DNA of 64,000 bases from Shimia sp965227725 (GCF_965227725.1 NZ_CBDDGH010000005.1:1-64000), one strand, 5' to 3'; positions 1 to 9,079 are shown, numbered from the stretch's first letter. Translations and numbers: made by a program. The notes: generated from the letters alone by a model not told the origin.

Positions 1-335
1 TCTGGCGGTGATCGGATTTCAATTTGCGCTGCTCTTTGGAGCGCCCTGGGGGCGGATCACGCAGGGTGGTCAGCATGAGGGCGCTTTGCCTCTGTCCGGG
101 CGGATTGCGGCGGCGGTCTCTGTGGTGATTCTGCTGGGGATGGCGGTGGCCATCACTTCCGCTGCGGGCTGGCGGCCCCAATGGCCGATCTGGGACAAGC
201 TGGGTGGCGTTGGGCGTGCAAGGGCTCGCCTGTCTGGCCAATTGGATCACACCATCTGTGCCGGAACGGCGGCTGTGGGGGCCGATCACCTCAGCGATGC
301 TGGGGATGGCCGCAGTGATTGTGTGGGCGCAGTAA
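1..335 (+). pseudogene. C-terminal part of a membrane protein, split by a frameshift
   Basis: The reading frame enters from the left edge and encodes two hydrophobic stretches up to about base 190. It then runs into improbable Arg/Gly-rich sequence. Moving one base forward after the G run at 191-194 restores a credible membrane-protein tail (a segment beginning SWVALGVQGLACLANW, ending AMLGMAAVIVWAQ) and a stop at 333-335. The protein therefore looks like a small multi-span membrane protein with one extra G, either a real mutation or a sequence error. The family is not recognised. It converges on the LysE-type gene, whose stop is 14 bases away. Confidence 0.5.
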
Positions 336-348
336 AACCCGCCAGATT

Positions 349-951
349 TCATCTGTTGAGCATCAGAGCCGCCCCCAATCCCCCAAGTGCAACGGCGCTG
401 AGACGATCCAGAGGCCGCTTTATGGCGCGGTAGCCGTCGCGCACCTTCTGACGGCTGAGACCAAAGGCCATGGCGGCATAGAAGCTCAGCTCAAAGAGAA
501 AGTGGTTTGCAATGATGAGGGCGGTCTCTGATGTGCTGAGGTCTGGCGGGAAGATCGTGGCCAGAATGGCGGCGGCGAAGACCACGGTTTTGGGATTGAG
601 CGCATTGATCATCACGCCCTGACCAAAGGCATGGGACGCGGGTTTGGCGACGGTCGCCAGCGGCGCGCCCGCGCCGCGCCACATGTGGTAGGCGACATAG
701 AGGATGTAGAGGCCGCCGCAGGCGCGCACGGCGGTATAGGCCAATGGCATCCAGTTGAAGACAAGATCCAGCCCCAGCAGGGCGGCCGCGGTCCAAAGCG
801 CGCCAACCAGCCCAAGCCCAAGGCCGGTGGCGATGCCTGCCCGGATGCCGGAGGATAGGGTGTTTTGCATGGCGACAAAGAAGGCCGGGCCGGGGCTGAG
901 GATTGCGGTCAGCAGGGCGGCGTTGAAGAGGAGCAGATGTGAGAGGTCCAT
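349..951 (-). CDS. LysE/RhtB family amino-acid exporter
   Basis: 200 residues, the usual length for the family, with about six hydrophobic segments. The N-terminus carries the LysE hallmark, a first membrane helix followed by LSPGPAFFVAMQNTL, and the mid-protein NPKTVVFAAAILATIF segment is typical of RhtB-type exporters. Such proteins export amino acids or their derivatives across the inner membrane. The gene lies 35 bases downstream of a DUF2000 gene on the same strand, and both are divergent from an Lrp/AsnC regulator, which commonly controls exporters of this type. The substrate cannot be told from sequence. Confidence 0.9.
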   Translation of the reverse strand: MDLSHLLLFNAALLTAILSPGPAFFVAMQNTLSSGIRAGIATGLGLGLVGALWTAAALLGLDLVFNWMPLAYTAVRACGGLYILYVAYHMWRGAGAPLATVAKPASHAFGQGVMINALNPKTVVFAAAILATIFPPDLSTSETALIIANHFLFELSFYAAMAFGLSRQKVRDGYRAIKRPLDRLSAVALGGLGAALMLNR

Positions 952-986
952 GGGCTTTGCTTTTGGTCTGAGTGCGCGGGGCGGTT

Positions 987-1451
987 TTATCGGAGAAGCT
1001 TCAGCGCGCCGGTGAGGGACTTCACAAGTTTTGTGGGGCCGCAGAGCCCGACGCCGCTGAGCGGTTCGGTGGCAAGGGCGCGCTGGGGGAACGCCGCCTC
1101 ATAATCGGCAAAGGAATGCAGCTTGCGGGCAAATTCGGGGAAGGCCACCAGCGTGAGATCGGGGCGGTGGGCTTGCGCCTTCTGGATGATCTCAAGCATT
1201 TGGGCCGCACCGGCTTGAAGGATCGGAATGGGGCGGTCGGCGGAGTTCAGGATGGTCAAGCCATTGGCATCTGGCAGCGGGACGTTGCCGATGCCCGGGT
1301 GTGCCGCGCCGAGGCCTGCGGCAATGGTGGCAACCGTGTTGGCAAGGTGCCCGGTTGGCAGCTCGGGTGAGGTGATGATGGAAAGGCGCAGATCGCCGGT
1401 GCCATGCAGGGGGAGGGCTTTGGCTGGGAGCGGCGTGGTGTCGTTTGGCAT
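987..1451 (-). CDS. DUF2000 domain protein
   Basis: 154 residues. It matches my memory of DUF2000 proteins: an early LSIITSPELPTGHLANTVA segment, a central GLTILNSADRPIPIL strand, and a C-terminal KLHSFADYEAAF segment. The family has a peptidyl-tRNA-hydrolase-2-like fold but no established function. The ATG is preceded by AGGAAG at a suitable distance. It forms a probable two-gene operon with the LysE-type exporter and shares its upstream region with the divergent Lrp gene, so a role in amino-acid metabolism or its control is likely by context only. Confidence 0.75.
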   Translation of the reverse strand: MPNDTTPLPAKALPLHGTGDLRLSIITSPELPTGHLANTVATIAAGLGAAHPGIGNVPLPDANGLTILNSADRPIPILQAGAAQMLEIIQKAQAHRPDLTLVAFPEFARKLHSFADYEAAFPQRALATEPLSGVGLCGPTKLVKSLTGALKLLR

Positions 1452-1535
1452 GATGTCTTCCTGATGTTTTCTGGAAGAACAGCATCATTGAGACGGGTGA
1501 TCTGCATCTGTTTGTGTTTAGGTTTGTGGGTTTTT

Positions 1536-1550
1536 AGGTAAGATCTACCT
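1536..1550. promoter_or_regulatory. AGGTA-N5-TACCT palindrome in the DUF2000/lrp divergent promoter
   Basis: Perfect 5-bp arms around the centre AGATC, 45 bases before the lrp start and about 85 before the DUF2000 start. Lrp-type regulators bind short imperfect palindromes of this size and usually control the adjacent gene, so this is a candidate operator. The assignment is inference. Confidence 0.35.
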
Positions 1551-1594
1551 TCTGTAGGCGGTATCGGGTAGGAATTGCCAAAAGGAGTGACGGC

Positions 1595-2071
1595 ATGGGA
1601 CAGGGGCAGGATCCGCTTGATGCGGCGGACAAGCGGATATTGGCAGCGCTACAGGCCGAGGGGCGGTTGAGCAATGCGGATCTGGCGGAGGCGACGGGCA
1701 TGTCCACATCGCCGTGCTGGCGGCGGACGCGGCGGCTTGAGGAGCAGGGCTACATCAAGGGGTACCGAGCCGATATTGACCGCAAGCAGATCGGGCTGGG
1801 CGTGCTGGTGTTTGTGACCATTCAGATCGACACCCATTCAGCGGAAGAAGCCAGTGCTTTTGAGAAGGCGGTGGCGGATTATCCGCAGATCGTGTCGTGC
1901 CATTCCATCGGCGGGAATGCGGATTTTCTGTTGCAGGTGGTCTGTCAGGATCTTGATGCCTATGCGGAATTCTCGATGACGCATCTGCGCCGGATGCCGG
2001 GGATCAAAGCGATGGAGAGCAGTTTTGCGCTCAAGGAGATCAAGCCGCACAGCGGCTGGCCGATGTTGTGA
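1595..2071 (+). CDS. Lrp/AsnC family transcriptional regulator
   Basis: 158 residues. An N-terminal winged helix-turn-helix (about residues 5-65, LDAADKRILAALQAEGRLSN onward, recognition helix near TSPCWRRTRRLEEQG) is followed by a RAM/AsnC ligand-binding domain (about 70-150, with HSIGGNADFLLQVVCQD). A good ribosome site (AGGAG) precedes the ATG. It is transcribed away from the DUF2000-LysE pair and probably senses an amino acid that induces the exporter. Confidence 0.93.
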   Translation: MGQGQDPLDAADKRILAALQAEGRLSNADLAEATGMSTSPCWRRTRRLEEQGYIKGYRADIDRKQIGLGVLVFVTIQIDTHSAEEASAFEKAVADYPQIVSCHSIGGNADFLLQVVCQDLDAYAEFSMTHLRRMPGIKAMESSFALKEIKPHSGWPML

Positions 2072-2090
2072 TCTTTGCGCGCGCGGAGGC

Positions 2091-2909
2091 TCAGCTGCCC
2101 TCAGGTGGCACGGCGCGTTGATAAAGGTGCCATGTGGTGTGACCTAGGATCGGCAGGGTGACGATCAGGCCGAGAAAGGCTGGAAGCAGCGAGAGCAGCA
2201 TGGTGGCAGAGATGATTGCCGCCCATGTGAGCATCACGAGCGGATTTTCCGTGACCGTGCGCACCGAGGTGAGCATGGCGGTGACAAAATTGGTCTCACG
2301 GTCCAGCAGCATGGGCATGGCCACCACGGTGACAGCAAAAAGCGCTGCAGAGAGGCCCGCGCCGACACAGGTGCCCACGGCCAGAAAGGTCCAGCCCTCC
2401 GGCGTGAAGAAGACCGTTGTCAGAAAGCCGTTGAGGTCTGAAAATGAAGCGTTTTTGAGGATGATCGCCAGCCACAGCCGCACCTGATAGACCCAGACCC
2501 AGAAGATAAAGAGGGTGACAAAGGCCATCCATCCCATCTCGCGTTTGCGCTGATGGGCCATGACGGTGAGGATGTCTGACCAGCCAAAGGGCTCGCCCTT
2601 TTGCCGACGGCGGGAGATCTCATAGAGGCCAGCGGCTGCGAAAGGCGCGACCAGCGGGAAGCCGACAATGGCGGGGATGATCATCCAGATCTGGTTGAGC
2701 CAGAGCAGGCACCAGACCATCAGCAGGCCAAAGACCACATAAAACAGCCCGAAGAAGCCGCTGAGCGCCGGGTGTGCGCAAAAATCGGCGTAGCCTGCTT
2801 TGAGCGCGGCGGTGATGTCGGCTGCGGTCACCTTGTTGACCTTGAGTACGCTCTGTGGACGCGGTGCCAGATTGCCCGGCGGGGTGGGGCCTGCGGTTTT
2901 GGACGTCAT
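2091..2909 (-). CDS. DUF2189 family integral membrane protein
   Basis: 272 residues from the ATG at 2909, which has GGAGGAG just upstream. The same frame stays open 35 codons further, but that extension has no ribosome site and an unlikely composition. The protein has a soluble N-terminus containing VNKVTAADITAALKAGYADF, then about six membrane spans. The pattern of a short regulatory-looking N-terminus, paired helices, and PFAAAGLYEISRRRQKGE fits DUF2189, an inner-membrane family without known function. No operon partner is seen. Confidence 0.75.
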   Translation of the reverse strand: MTSKTAGPTPPGNLAPRPQSVLKVNKVTAADITAALKAGYADFCAHPALSGFFGLFYVVFGLLMVWCLLWLNQIWMIIPAIVGFPLVAPFAAAGLYEISRRRQKGEPFGWSDILTVMAHQRKREMGWMAFVTLFIFWVWVYQVRLWLAIILKNASFSDLNGFLTTVFFTPEGWTFLAVGTCVGAGLSAALFAVTVVAMPMLLDRETNFVTAMLTSVRTVTENPLVMLTWAAIISATMLLSLLPAFLGLIVTLPILGHTTWHLYQRAVPPEGS

Positions 2910-3212
2910 GACACACTCCTCCCAAAGCTTGCCTCTGTGCCGGGTGATCTGGGGACTGCTCCGGCAGTGGCGCGCGGATCCTCCCTGTCGCGCGCCTATG
3001 GGAAGAGTGTGCATGAGGGGGGCGTTTGGGGCAAGGGTTGGGGGTAAGAAGCAATGATCGGCCGCAACCTGAAGTGGTTGCGGGTTGTCTCCAATCGGGG
3101 GCGGGACGGTTGTGTCAAAGGGCTAAAAGTATCGCTCGCCATTTGGTTAGTTGCCCATCAGCAAGACCGCCGGATCATTGCTCTCGTAGAGAAATTGACG
3201 CAAGGTAATCTG

Positions 3213-4961
3213 GTGCAGCAGGGAGGTGCCACGATCAGAAGATTAACAACCATAGTCATTGCTGATCTGGCGGCCTATTCCCGGCTTATGGCTGTCGACG
3301 AAGAGGGGGTGGTTTCCCGTCTTCGCGCAATATGGTCTGAGGTTGTAAAACCGATGGTTCAGCAATCAGGTGGCCGGATCATTAAGACGATGGGCGATGG
3401 GTTTCTTGCTGAATTTCAATCCACCGTTGAAGCTGTGCGAACCGCGCTGGCGGTTCAGGACGCCATGGAAAACCGCGACACCGACCGGCCAGAGGACGAG
3501 AGGTTGCGGTTCCGCATCGGTATCCATGTCGGCGATGTGGTCGTTCTTGAGCGGGATATTTTCGGAGACGCCGTGAATGTTGCGGCAAGGCTTGAGGCTA
3601 TGTCTCCTGTGGGCGGAATTTGTCTTTCGCGAGCGGCACGAGATCAGGTTGAAGGGCGTCTTCTGGTTGCGCTTAAGGCCATGGGGAACGTCTCTGTAAA
3701 AAACATCCCCAATCCGATTGAAGCTTGGATAACCGGACCGGCCATCTGCGATACCCGGCCAAGTCCGGCCCAAATACCTGCGGTTGTGGTTATGCCCTTT
3801 GAAGAAGTTGGTGGGGAAGACGAGTTCTTTGCTGACGGGGTTGTCGATGAAATCACTTCGGCCCTGTCCAGCGTGGGCGACATATCCGTGATCGCGCGGC
3901 AATCAGCGTTCAGCTTCAAGGGGCGGATGGTTGATATTCGCAAAGTGGGGCGCGAACTTGGCAGCCGCTATGTTGTCACTGGTGCTATTCGCCGCTCGGG
4001 CGTTCGGGTGCGCATTTCCGTACAGCTCAATTCGGCGATCACTGGCGCAAATCTATGGTCGCAGAGGTATGATGACGAGCTGAAGGATCTTTTTGAGCTT
4101 CAGGACAAGATTGCCTCTCATGTTGCCGGTGCAATTTCTCCCTCGATCCGGGCTTCGGAGATCGCTGCCGCGCGGGCTGTCGCACCAATGGAGCGCAAAG
4201 CATATGAGCTCTATATGAGCGCCTTTCCGCATTTTTGGGCGCATCGGCGCTCTGAGAATGAACGCTCAATTGAGCTTTTGACCTCGGCTATGTCGCTGGA
4301 CCCAAGTGATTTTCGCGCTCAGGCGCTCCGTGCGTGGGCGTTTGCTCAGCAAGCGACTTATATGTGGAGTGAAACGCCTTTGGTGTCGCGCGAACGCGCG
4401 CTTGAGGATGCGGAGACAGCGGTGCTTTCGGCAGGCAGCCATGCGCCATCTCTGGTGGCCATTGCAGCGGCGCTGGGCATGACCGGGCTGGATCACGAGC
4501 GTGCCGGTGTTCTCTTGGAGCAAGCCTTGCTTCTCGACCCGAATTCCGCCTGGGGCTGGATGCGCAAAGGGTGGAACCATGTGTATCTGCAAGAGATCGA
4601 CGAGGGTCTGGCCGCGTTTGATAAAGCCGAGGCCCTGAGCCCACGAGACCCATTTCTCTTTAACATTCAATTTGGAAGAGGCTACGCGAAGGGCGTGCTT
4701 GGCGACTATGATGAAGCCGTCAAATCGGTGAAATTAGGGCTCACCGCCGGGCCTGGGGTCACATGGGCCTATCGCGACCTCGCCAGCTTCTCCGCCGAAG
4801 CGGGGCGGCAGAAAGAGGCAGACGAAGCCGTGGAAAAGCTGATGCAAAGCTATCCGGGGCTGACGATAAAGCGTGTGATCGACAGCATGCCGCCCGCCAC
4901 TCACGCGCGACATCAAGGATTTATCGAAGGTTTAAAGAAGGCGGGAGTTCCGGAAGGATGA
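3213..4961 (+). CDS. Class III adenylate cyclase with TolB-like domain and TPRs
   Basis: About 582 residues from the GTG at 3213, which has AAGG seven bases upstream. The frame is open back to 3054, but that stretch has poor codon bias and no family counterpart. The cyclase domain (about 8-165) keeps both metal-binding Asp (IADLAAYSRLM and KTMGDGF), a Lys and an Asp expected for ATP selection (K of KTMGDG, D of GDAVNVAAR), and the Asn/Arg transition-state pair in NVAARLE, so it should make cAMP. A TolB N-terminal-like domain follows (about 185-310, PFEEVGGEDEFFADGVVDEI), then TPR-type helical repeats to the end. There is no membrane segment, so it is probably cytosolic. The architecture is common in rhizobia and roseobacters; the signal sensed is unknown. 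Confidence 0.88.
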   Translation: MQQGGATIRRLTTIVIADLAAYSRLMAVDEEGVVSRLRAIWSEVVKPMVQQSGGRIIKTMGDGFLAEFQSTVEAVRTALAVQDAMENRDTDRPEDERLRFRIGIHVGDVVVLERDIFGDAVNVAARLEAMSPVGGICLSRAARDQVEGRLLVALKAMGNVSVKNIPNPIEAWITGPAICDTRPSPAQIPAVVVMPFEEVGGEDEFFADGVVDEITSALSSVGDISVIARQSAFSFKGRMVDIRKVGRELGSRYVVTGAIRRSGVRVRISVQLNSAITGANLWSQRYDDELKDLFELQDKIASHVAGAISPSIRASEIAAARAVAPMERKAYELYMSAFPHFWAHRRSENERSIELLTSAMSLDPSDFRAQALRAWAFAQQATYMWSETPLVSRERALEDAETAVLSAGSHAPSLVAIAAALGMTGLDHERAGVLLEQALLLDPNSAWGWMRKGWNHVYLQEIDEGLAAFDKAEALSPRDPFLFNIQFGRGYAKGVLGDYDEAVKSVKLGLTAGPGVTWAYRDLASFSAEAGRQKEADEAVEKLMQSYPGLTIKRVIDSMPPATHARHQGFIEGLKKAGVPEG

Positions 4962-5028
4962 TCACATCATCCGGCGATCTAAGTGCGAACCAGAGCTTTT
5001 CCAAGCAACCGCACTCTCCCCCATCCCC

Positions 5029-5062
5029 CAAAACAAAAAAGGCGCTGCGGGGGCAGCGCCTT
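5029..5062 (-). terminator. Rho-independent terminator of the cold-shock gene
   Basis: Stem GGCGCTGC / GCAGCGCC at 5041-5060. On the minus strand it is followed by a T-rich run (5029-5040 reads as T on that strand). It lies 22 bases past the cspA stop and also receives the convergent cyclase gene. Confidence 0.8.
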
Positions 5063-5083
5063 TCTCACCATAAGGTGGCAGCC

Positions 5084-5290
5084 TTAGAGCAGTGCCAGAT
5101 CTACGGCGCTTTCGCGGCCGTCGCGGCCTGCGCGCAGCTCGTAGCTGACTTTCTGATTGTCAGCCAAACCGGTCAGCCCGGAACGCTCTACTGCAGAAAT
5201 GTGCACGAACACATCTTTGCCGCCTTCGTCCGGTGCAATGAAGCCGAAGCCTTTGGTGGTGTTGAACCATTTGACGGTGCCTGTGGCCAT
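5084..5290 (-). CDS. cspA: Cold-shock domain protein, CspA type
   Basis: 68 residues, a single cold-shock domain with RNP1 (KGFGFI) and RNP2 (DVFVHI). It is a single-stranded nucleic-acid-binding RNA chaperone. The ATG at 5290 has AGGAGAG at a good distance. An upstream extension of the same frame to 5719 is out of keeping with the family. The nearly 400-base gap to preT leaves room for the long structured leader usual for cold-shock mRNAs, and the gene has its own strong terminator. Confidence 0.95.
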   Translation of the reverse strand: MATGTVKWFNTTKGFGFIAPDEGGKDVFVHISAVERSGLTGLADNQKVSYELRAGRDGRESAVDLALL

Positions 5291-5690
5291 CGTCGTCTCT
5301 CCTGATCTTATGCTGTCCACGGAATGCAACAGCGCGGCTTGGTCACATGATCGAATGACTGAGCCAGATAGCGGAGCAGAAGGTCGAAGATGAAAACTTA
5401 GCACGTCCATCTGAAGGGGGTATCGGCGTATTGCAAGGATTTTCGTGTAACAAGCCAATGAAAACAGGGTCTTTTTAGTGATATTTTGCCGCCTGTCGGC
5501 ATCTTTGCGCTCAAAAGCAGGAAAATTTCCCTCATTGGTTGTAGGTCTGTATTTTGGGCGGCTGCGTAAAAAATGCACAAGCACTGGGGAGGTGTCGTCT
5601 AAATTTGACCGCTCGGTAAAAAATGATTGATTGATAAAAAAGCCTGTGCCAGCCTGATTGCGTAGCCAAATAGGTGTCTGGGGAGGTTTT
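5291..5690. other. Divergent intergenic region between cspA and preT
   Basis: 400 bases with no credible gene. The left part presumably holds the cspA promoter and long 5' leader. The right part holds a RutR-like half-conserved palindrome at 5605-5620 and the preT ribosome site GGGGAGG just before 5691. Confidence 0.6.
5605..5620. promoter_or_regulatory. Candidate RutR box upstream of preT
   Basis: TTGACCGCTCGGTAAA agrees at 11 of 14 defined positions with the E. coli RutR consensus TTGACCANNTGGTCAA. It lies about 70 bases before the preT start. It is weaker than the paired boxes at 9793-9841 but has the same core, so it probably places preTA under the nearby TetR proteins. Confidence 0.5.
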
Positions 5691-7013
5691 ATGTCCAACA
5701 CACTGTTCAGCAACGGCATCCAAGCAGGGCGTTTGAACTCTGCGGAACTGGCCGAAAATTTCGGGGATTTGCACCCCCGGTTTGACGATCACGAGGCGCT
5801 TGTCGCGGCGGATCGCTGTTATTTCTGTCACGACGCGCCCTGCATGACAGCCTGTCCGACAGATATCGATATTCCACTGTTCATTCGCCAGATCGCCACC
5901 GGCACGCCGGAAGCGGCGGCCAAGACGATTTTGGATCAGAACATTCTGGGTGGCATGTGCGCCCGGGTGTGCCCGACCGAGACACTCTGTGAGCAGGTCT
6001 GTGTGCGCGAGACAGCGGAAGGCAATCCGGTAGAGATCGGCCGCCTTCAGCGTTACGCCACAGATGTGCTGGTGGATGCCGGTGTGCATCCGTTTGAGCG
6101 CGCAGCCTCCACCGGCAAGAAAGTGGCCGTGGTGGGCGCGGGGCCTGCGGGTCTGTCGGCGGCGCACCGTCTGGCGATGCATGGCCATGACGTGACCGTT
6201 TATGACGCGCGCAACAAAGCGGGCGGTCTGAACGAATTTGGCATCGCGGCCTATAAGTCTGTCGACAGCTTTGCGGAGCGCGAGGTGGACTGGCTGCTGA
6301 AAATCGGCGGCATCACCATTGAGACTGGCAAGAAGCTGGGCGAGGGGCTGTCGCTCGACGGTCTGAAGGCCGAATTTGACGCGGTGTTCCTTGGCATCGG
6401 TCTGGGCGGCGTGAACGCGCTGGGCGTGGATGGCGAAGACAAAGACGGCGTGGATGATGCGGTCGACTTCATCGCGGAGCTGCGTCAGGCCAAAGACCTT
6501 ACCCAGATGGAAATCGGGCGTGATGTTGTGGTGATCGGCGGCGGTATGACGGCGGTGGATGCCGCTGTGCAAGCCAAGCTGCTGGGCGCGCTGAACGTGA
6601 GCCTTGTCTATCGCCGTGGCAAAGACCGGATGAACGCTTCGGAATTTGAGCAGGATCTGGCGGCCTCCAAAGGCGTGCGGATCATCACCAATGCCTCGCC
6701 CAAGGCGGTGATCGGCAATGGCGCGGTGCGCGAGATCGAGTTTGAGTACACCGACAATGATCTGAAGCCGACCGGCCAAAGCGTGCGTCTGGTGGCGGAT
6801 CAGGTGTTCAAGGCGATTGGTCAGACACTGGAAGGCGACGGCCTGCCGGCGCTGGAGTGGGGCAAGATCAAGGTTGATGAAACCGGTCGGACCTCTGTTG
6901 AGGGCATCTGGGCCGGCGGCGACTGTGCCACGGGCGGCGATGACCTGACCGTGACCGCCGTAGCCGAGGGCCGCGATGCGGCCGAAGACATTCACGCTGC
7001 ACTGTTGGCGTAA
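5691..7013 (+). CDS. preT: NAD(P)-dependent dihydropyrimidine dehydrogenase subunit PreT
   Basis: 440 residues. This is the electron-input subunit, which oxidises or reduces NAD(P)H and passes electrons through Fe-S clusters to PreA for uracil/thymine reduction. The N-terminal domain (to about 110) carries two Cys sets (CYFCHDAPCMTACP and CARVCPTETLCEQVC) like those of GltD-type proteins. An FAD-binding GAGPAGLSAAHRLA lies near residue 135, an NAD(P) motif VVIGGGMTAVDAA near 280, and a final GIWAGGDCATGG flavin motif near 410. The ATG at 5691 has GGGGAGG upstream. The stop is 17 bases before preA. Confidence 0.95.
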   Translation: MSNTLFSNGIQAGRLNSAELAENFGDLHPRFDDHEALVAADRCYFCHDAPCMTACPTDIDIPLFIRQIATGTPEAAAKTILDQNILGGMCARVCPTETLCEQVCVRETAEGNPVEIGRLQRYATDVLVDAGVHPFERAASTGKKVAVVGAGPAGLSAAHRLAMHGHDVTVYDARNKAGGLNEFGIAAYKSVDSFAEREVDWLLKIGGITIETGKKLGEGLSLDGLKAEFDAVFLGIGLGGVNALGVDGEDKDGVDDAVDFIAELRQAKDLTQMEIGRDVVVIGGGMTAVDAAVQAKLLGALNVSLVYRRGKDRMNASEFEQDLAASKGVRIITNASPKAVIGNGAVREIEFEYTDNDLKPTGQSVRLVADQVFKAIGQTLEGDGLPALEWGKIKVDETGRTSVEGIWAGGDCATGGDDLTVTAVAEGRDAAEDIHAALLA

Positions 7014-7030
7014 GGTAGGAGATAAGCGAT

Positions 7031-8335
7031 ATGGCCAATCTCGAAAGTGATTTTGTAGGGATCAAATCCCCCAACCCGTTCTGGCTCGCCTCTGCGCCGC
7101 CAACGGATAAGGAATACAACGTGCGCCGCGCCTTTGAAGCGGGCTGGGGTGGCGTTGTCTGGAAAACGCTGGGGGCGGAAGGCCCGCCGGTGGTGAACGT
7201 CAACGGCCCGCGCTATGGCGCGATCCACGGCGCGGATCGCCGTCTGTTGGGGCTTAACAACATCGAGCTGATCACCGACCGTCCGCTGGAGGTGAACCTT
7301 GAGGAAATGGCGCGGGTGAAGCGGGACTATCCAGATCACGCGCTGATCGCTTCGGTGATGGTGCCGTGCGAAGAAGATGAGTGGAAGCGAATCCTGCCGA
7401 TGATCGCGGAAACTGGCTGTGACGGGTTTGAGCTGAACTTTGGCTGCCCGCACGGGATGGCCGAGCGTGGCATGGGCTCCGCTGTGGGACAGGTGCCGGA
7501 CTATATCGAGATGGTGTCGCGCTGGTGTAAAGAGGCCACCGACCTGCCGGTGATTGTGAAGCTGACGCCCAACATCACCAATATTCTCTACCCCGCCGAA
7601 GCGGCGCTGCGCGGCGGGGCGGATGCGGTGAGCCTGATCAACACGATCAACTCCATCACTTCGGTGAACCTTGATGCGATGAGCCCGGAGCCGATGATTG
7701 ACGGCAAAGGCACCCACGGCGGCTATTGCGGCCCGGCGGTGAAGCCGATTGCGCTCAACATGGTGGCCGAAATTGCGCGCAACCCAGAGACCGCGCGTCT
7801 GCCGATTTCCGGCATTGGCGGCGTGACCACATGGCGCGATGCGGCAGAGTTCATGGCGCTGGGCGCGGGCAACGTGCAGGTTTGTACAGCGGCGATGACC
7901 TATGGCTTTAAGATTGTGCAGGAGATGATCTCTGGCCTGTCCCAGTGGATGGATGAGAAGGGCTATACCTCCACCGCTGCTTTTGTCGGCATGGCGACAC
8001 CCAATGTCACCGACTGGCAGTATCTGAACCTCAATCACGTGACCAAAGCGGTGATCAATCAGGACGATTGTATCAAATGCGGTCGCTGCTATGCGGCCTG
8101 TGAAGACACCAGCCACCAGGCGATTGAGATGTCTGAGGACCGTGTGTTCACCGTGAAGGATGATGAATGCGTGGCCTGTAACCTCTGCGTCAACGTGTGT
8201 CCGGTGGAGAACTGCATCACCATGCGCACGCTGGATGCGGGCGAGATGGATGAGCGCACAAACACGCCGGTTGCTGCGGAATATGGCAACTGGACCAGCC
8301 ATCCGAACAACCCAACGGCGACGGCTGCTGAGTAA
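7031..8335 (+). CDS. preA: NAD-dependent dihydropyrimidine dehydrogenase subunit PreA
   Basis: 434 residues. This is the catalytic subunit that reduces uracil and thymine to 5,6-dihydropyrimidines. A dihydroorotate-dehydrogenase-like FMN barrel occupies about residues 1-320 (FGCPHGMAERGMG, VKLTPNITN, SGIGGVTTWRDAAEFM). A C-terminal ferredoxin domain follows with two 4Fe-4S motifs (CIKCGRCYAACE and CVACNLCVNVCP). It is the second gene of the preTA operon, with a ribosome site AGGAGA, and ends before a strong hairpin. Confidence 0.96.
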   Translation: MANLESDFVGIKSPNPFWLASAPPTDKEYNVRRAFEAGWGGVVWKTLGAEGPPVVNVNGPRYGAIHGADRRLLGLNNIELITDRPLEVNLEEMARVKRDYPDHALIASVMVPCEEDEWKRILPMIAETGCDGFELNFGCPHGMAERGMGSAVGQVPDYIEMVSRWCKEATDLPVIVKLTPNITNILYPAEAALRGGADAVSLINTINSITSVNLDAMSPEPMIDGKGTHGGYCGPAVKPIALNMVAEIARNPETARLPISGIGGVTTWRDAAEFMALGAGNVQVCTAAMTYGFKIVQEMISGLSQWMDEKGYTSTAAFVGMATPNVTDWQYLNLNHVTKAVINQDDCIKCGRCYAACEDTSHQAIEMSEDRVFTVKDDECVACNLCVNVCPVENCITMRTLDAGEMDERTNTPVAAEYGNWTSHPNNPTATAAE

Positions 8336-8351
8336 GGCGTCACGACCATAT

Positions 8352-8390
8352 TAAAAAGAAGCGCCGCTGCAGGAGATGCAGCGGCGTTTT
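8352..8390. terminator. Bidirectional terminator between preA and a tetR gene
   Basis: Ten-base-pair stem CGCCGCTGCA / TGCAGCGGCG with a 5-base loop at 8362-8386, T run on the right and A-rich run on the left. It can serve both convergent genes. Confidence 0.85.
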
Positions 8391-8429
8391 GCGTTTGGTG
8401 TGAAGGATTTGCGCGGGCGGCGCGCGGCC

Positions 8430-9047
8430 TCAGACCGAGAGAAGTTTGCGGAACATCTGGTCGAGGAAAGCGTCTGCGCCGTCGAGCACATTGGTTTCGC
8501 CTTCGGTCAGCACCCGCACCTGCGCGTCAAAATCGGCGTAGTGCTGCGTGGTGGCCCAGATCGAAAACAGCAGGTGGCGCGGCTCGACCTGAGCCAGACG
8601 GCCCTCTGCCACCCATTTGCGGATCAGGGCGGTTTTGCTGTCAAAGAGCGGTTTCAGGCCGGTTTGCAGATGCGGTGCCATACGCGGCGCGCCTTGCAGG
8701 ATTTCATTGGCGAAGAGGCGGCTCTCACGCGGGAACTCGCGGCTCATTTCCAGCTTGCGGTGGACGTAGCTCATGATCTCTTCGAGCGGGTCACCTTCAG
8801 CGTCCATATCCTCAAGCGGGTCGAGCCAGGTTTCCATCAGCTGGTTGAGCAGGGTGACATGAATGTCCTCTTTGCCGCTGAAATAATAGAGAATATTGGG
8901 CTTTGACAGACCGGCCTCATCGGCAATCAGATCGAGCGTTGCGCCGCGATAGCCGTGGCTGGAGAACACTTCGAGCGCGGCATCGAGGATGCGTTTGCGA
9001 TTGCGTTGCTGGATGCGGCTGGGTTTGCGCGTTTGGGCCTCAGGCAT
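8430..9047 (-). CDS. TetR family regulator, RutR-like (first paralogue)
   Basis: 205 residues. An N-terminal TetR helix-turn-helix (about 15-65, ILDAALEVFSSHGYRG then LSKPNILYYFSGKEDI) is followed by a RutR-type ligand-binding domain with the family signature LLFSIWATTQHYADF. It is clearly a paralogue of the next gene (both have the WATTQHYADF block) and sits inside the pyrimidine-degradation locus. Its ligand is probably a pyrimidine or a degradation product (inference). A palindrome at 9080-9109 just upstream may be its own operator, and it differs from the RutR-type boxes. Confidence 0.9.
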   Translation of the reverse strand: MPEAQTRKPSRIQQRNRKRILDAALEVFSSHGYRGATLDLIADEAGLSKPNILYYFSGKEDIHVTLLNQLMETWLDPLEDMDAEGDPLEEIMSYVHRKLEMSREFPRESRLFANEILQGAPRMAPHLQTGLKPLFDSKTALIRKWVAEGRLAQVEPRHLLFSIWATTQHYADFDAQVRVLTEGETNVLDGADAFLDQMFRKLLSV

Positions 9048-9079
9048 TCGTGATGTTCCATTGCTCTTTGCAAGTGAGG

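Noticed and set aside
3054..3212. N-terminal extension of the cyclase from the ATG at 3054
   Set aside because: Low third-position GC compared with the rest of the gene and no counterpart in the family; a GTG with AAGG at 3213 fits better.
5532..8302. Long open frames on the minus strand opposite preT and preA (up to 487 codons)
   Set aside because: They are antisense shadows of GC-rich genes: His/Arg-rich, no domain, and the plus-strand products are clear PreT and PreA.
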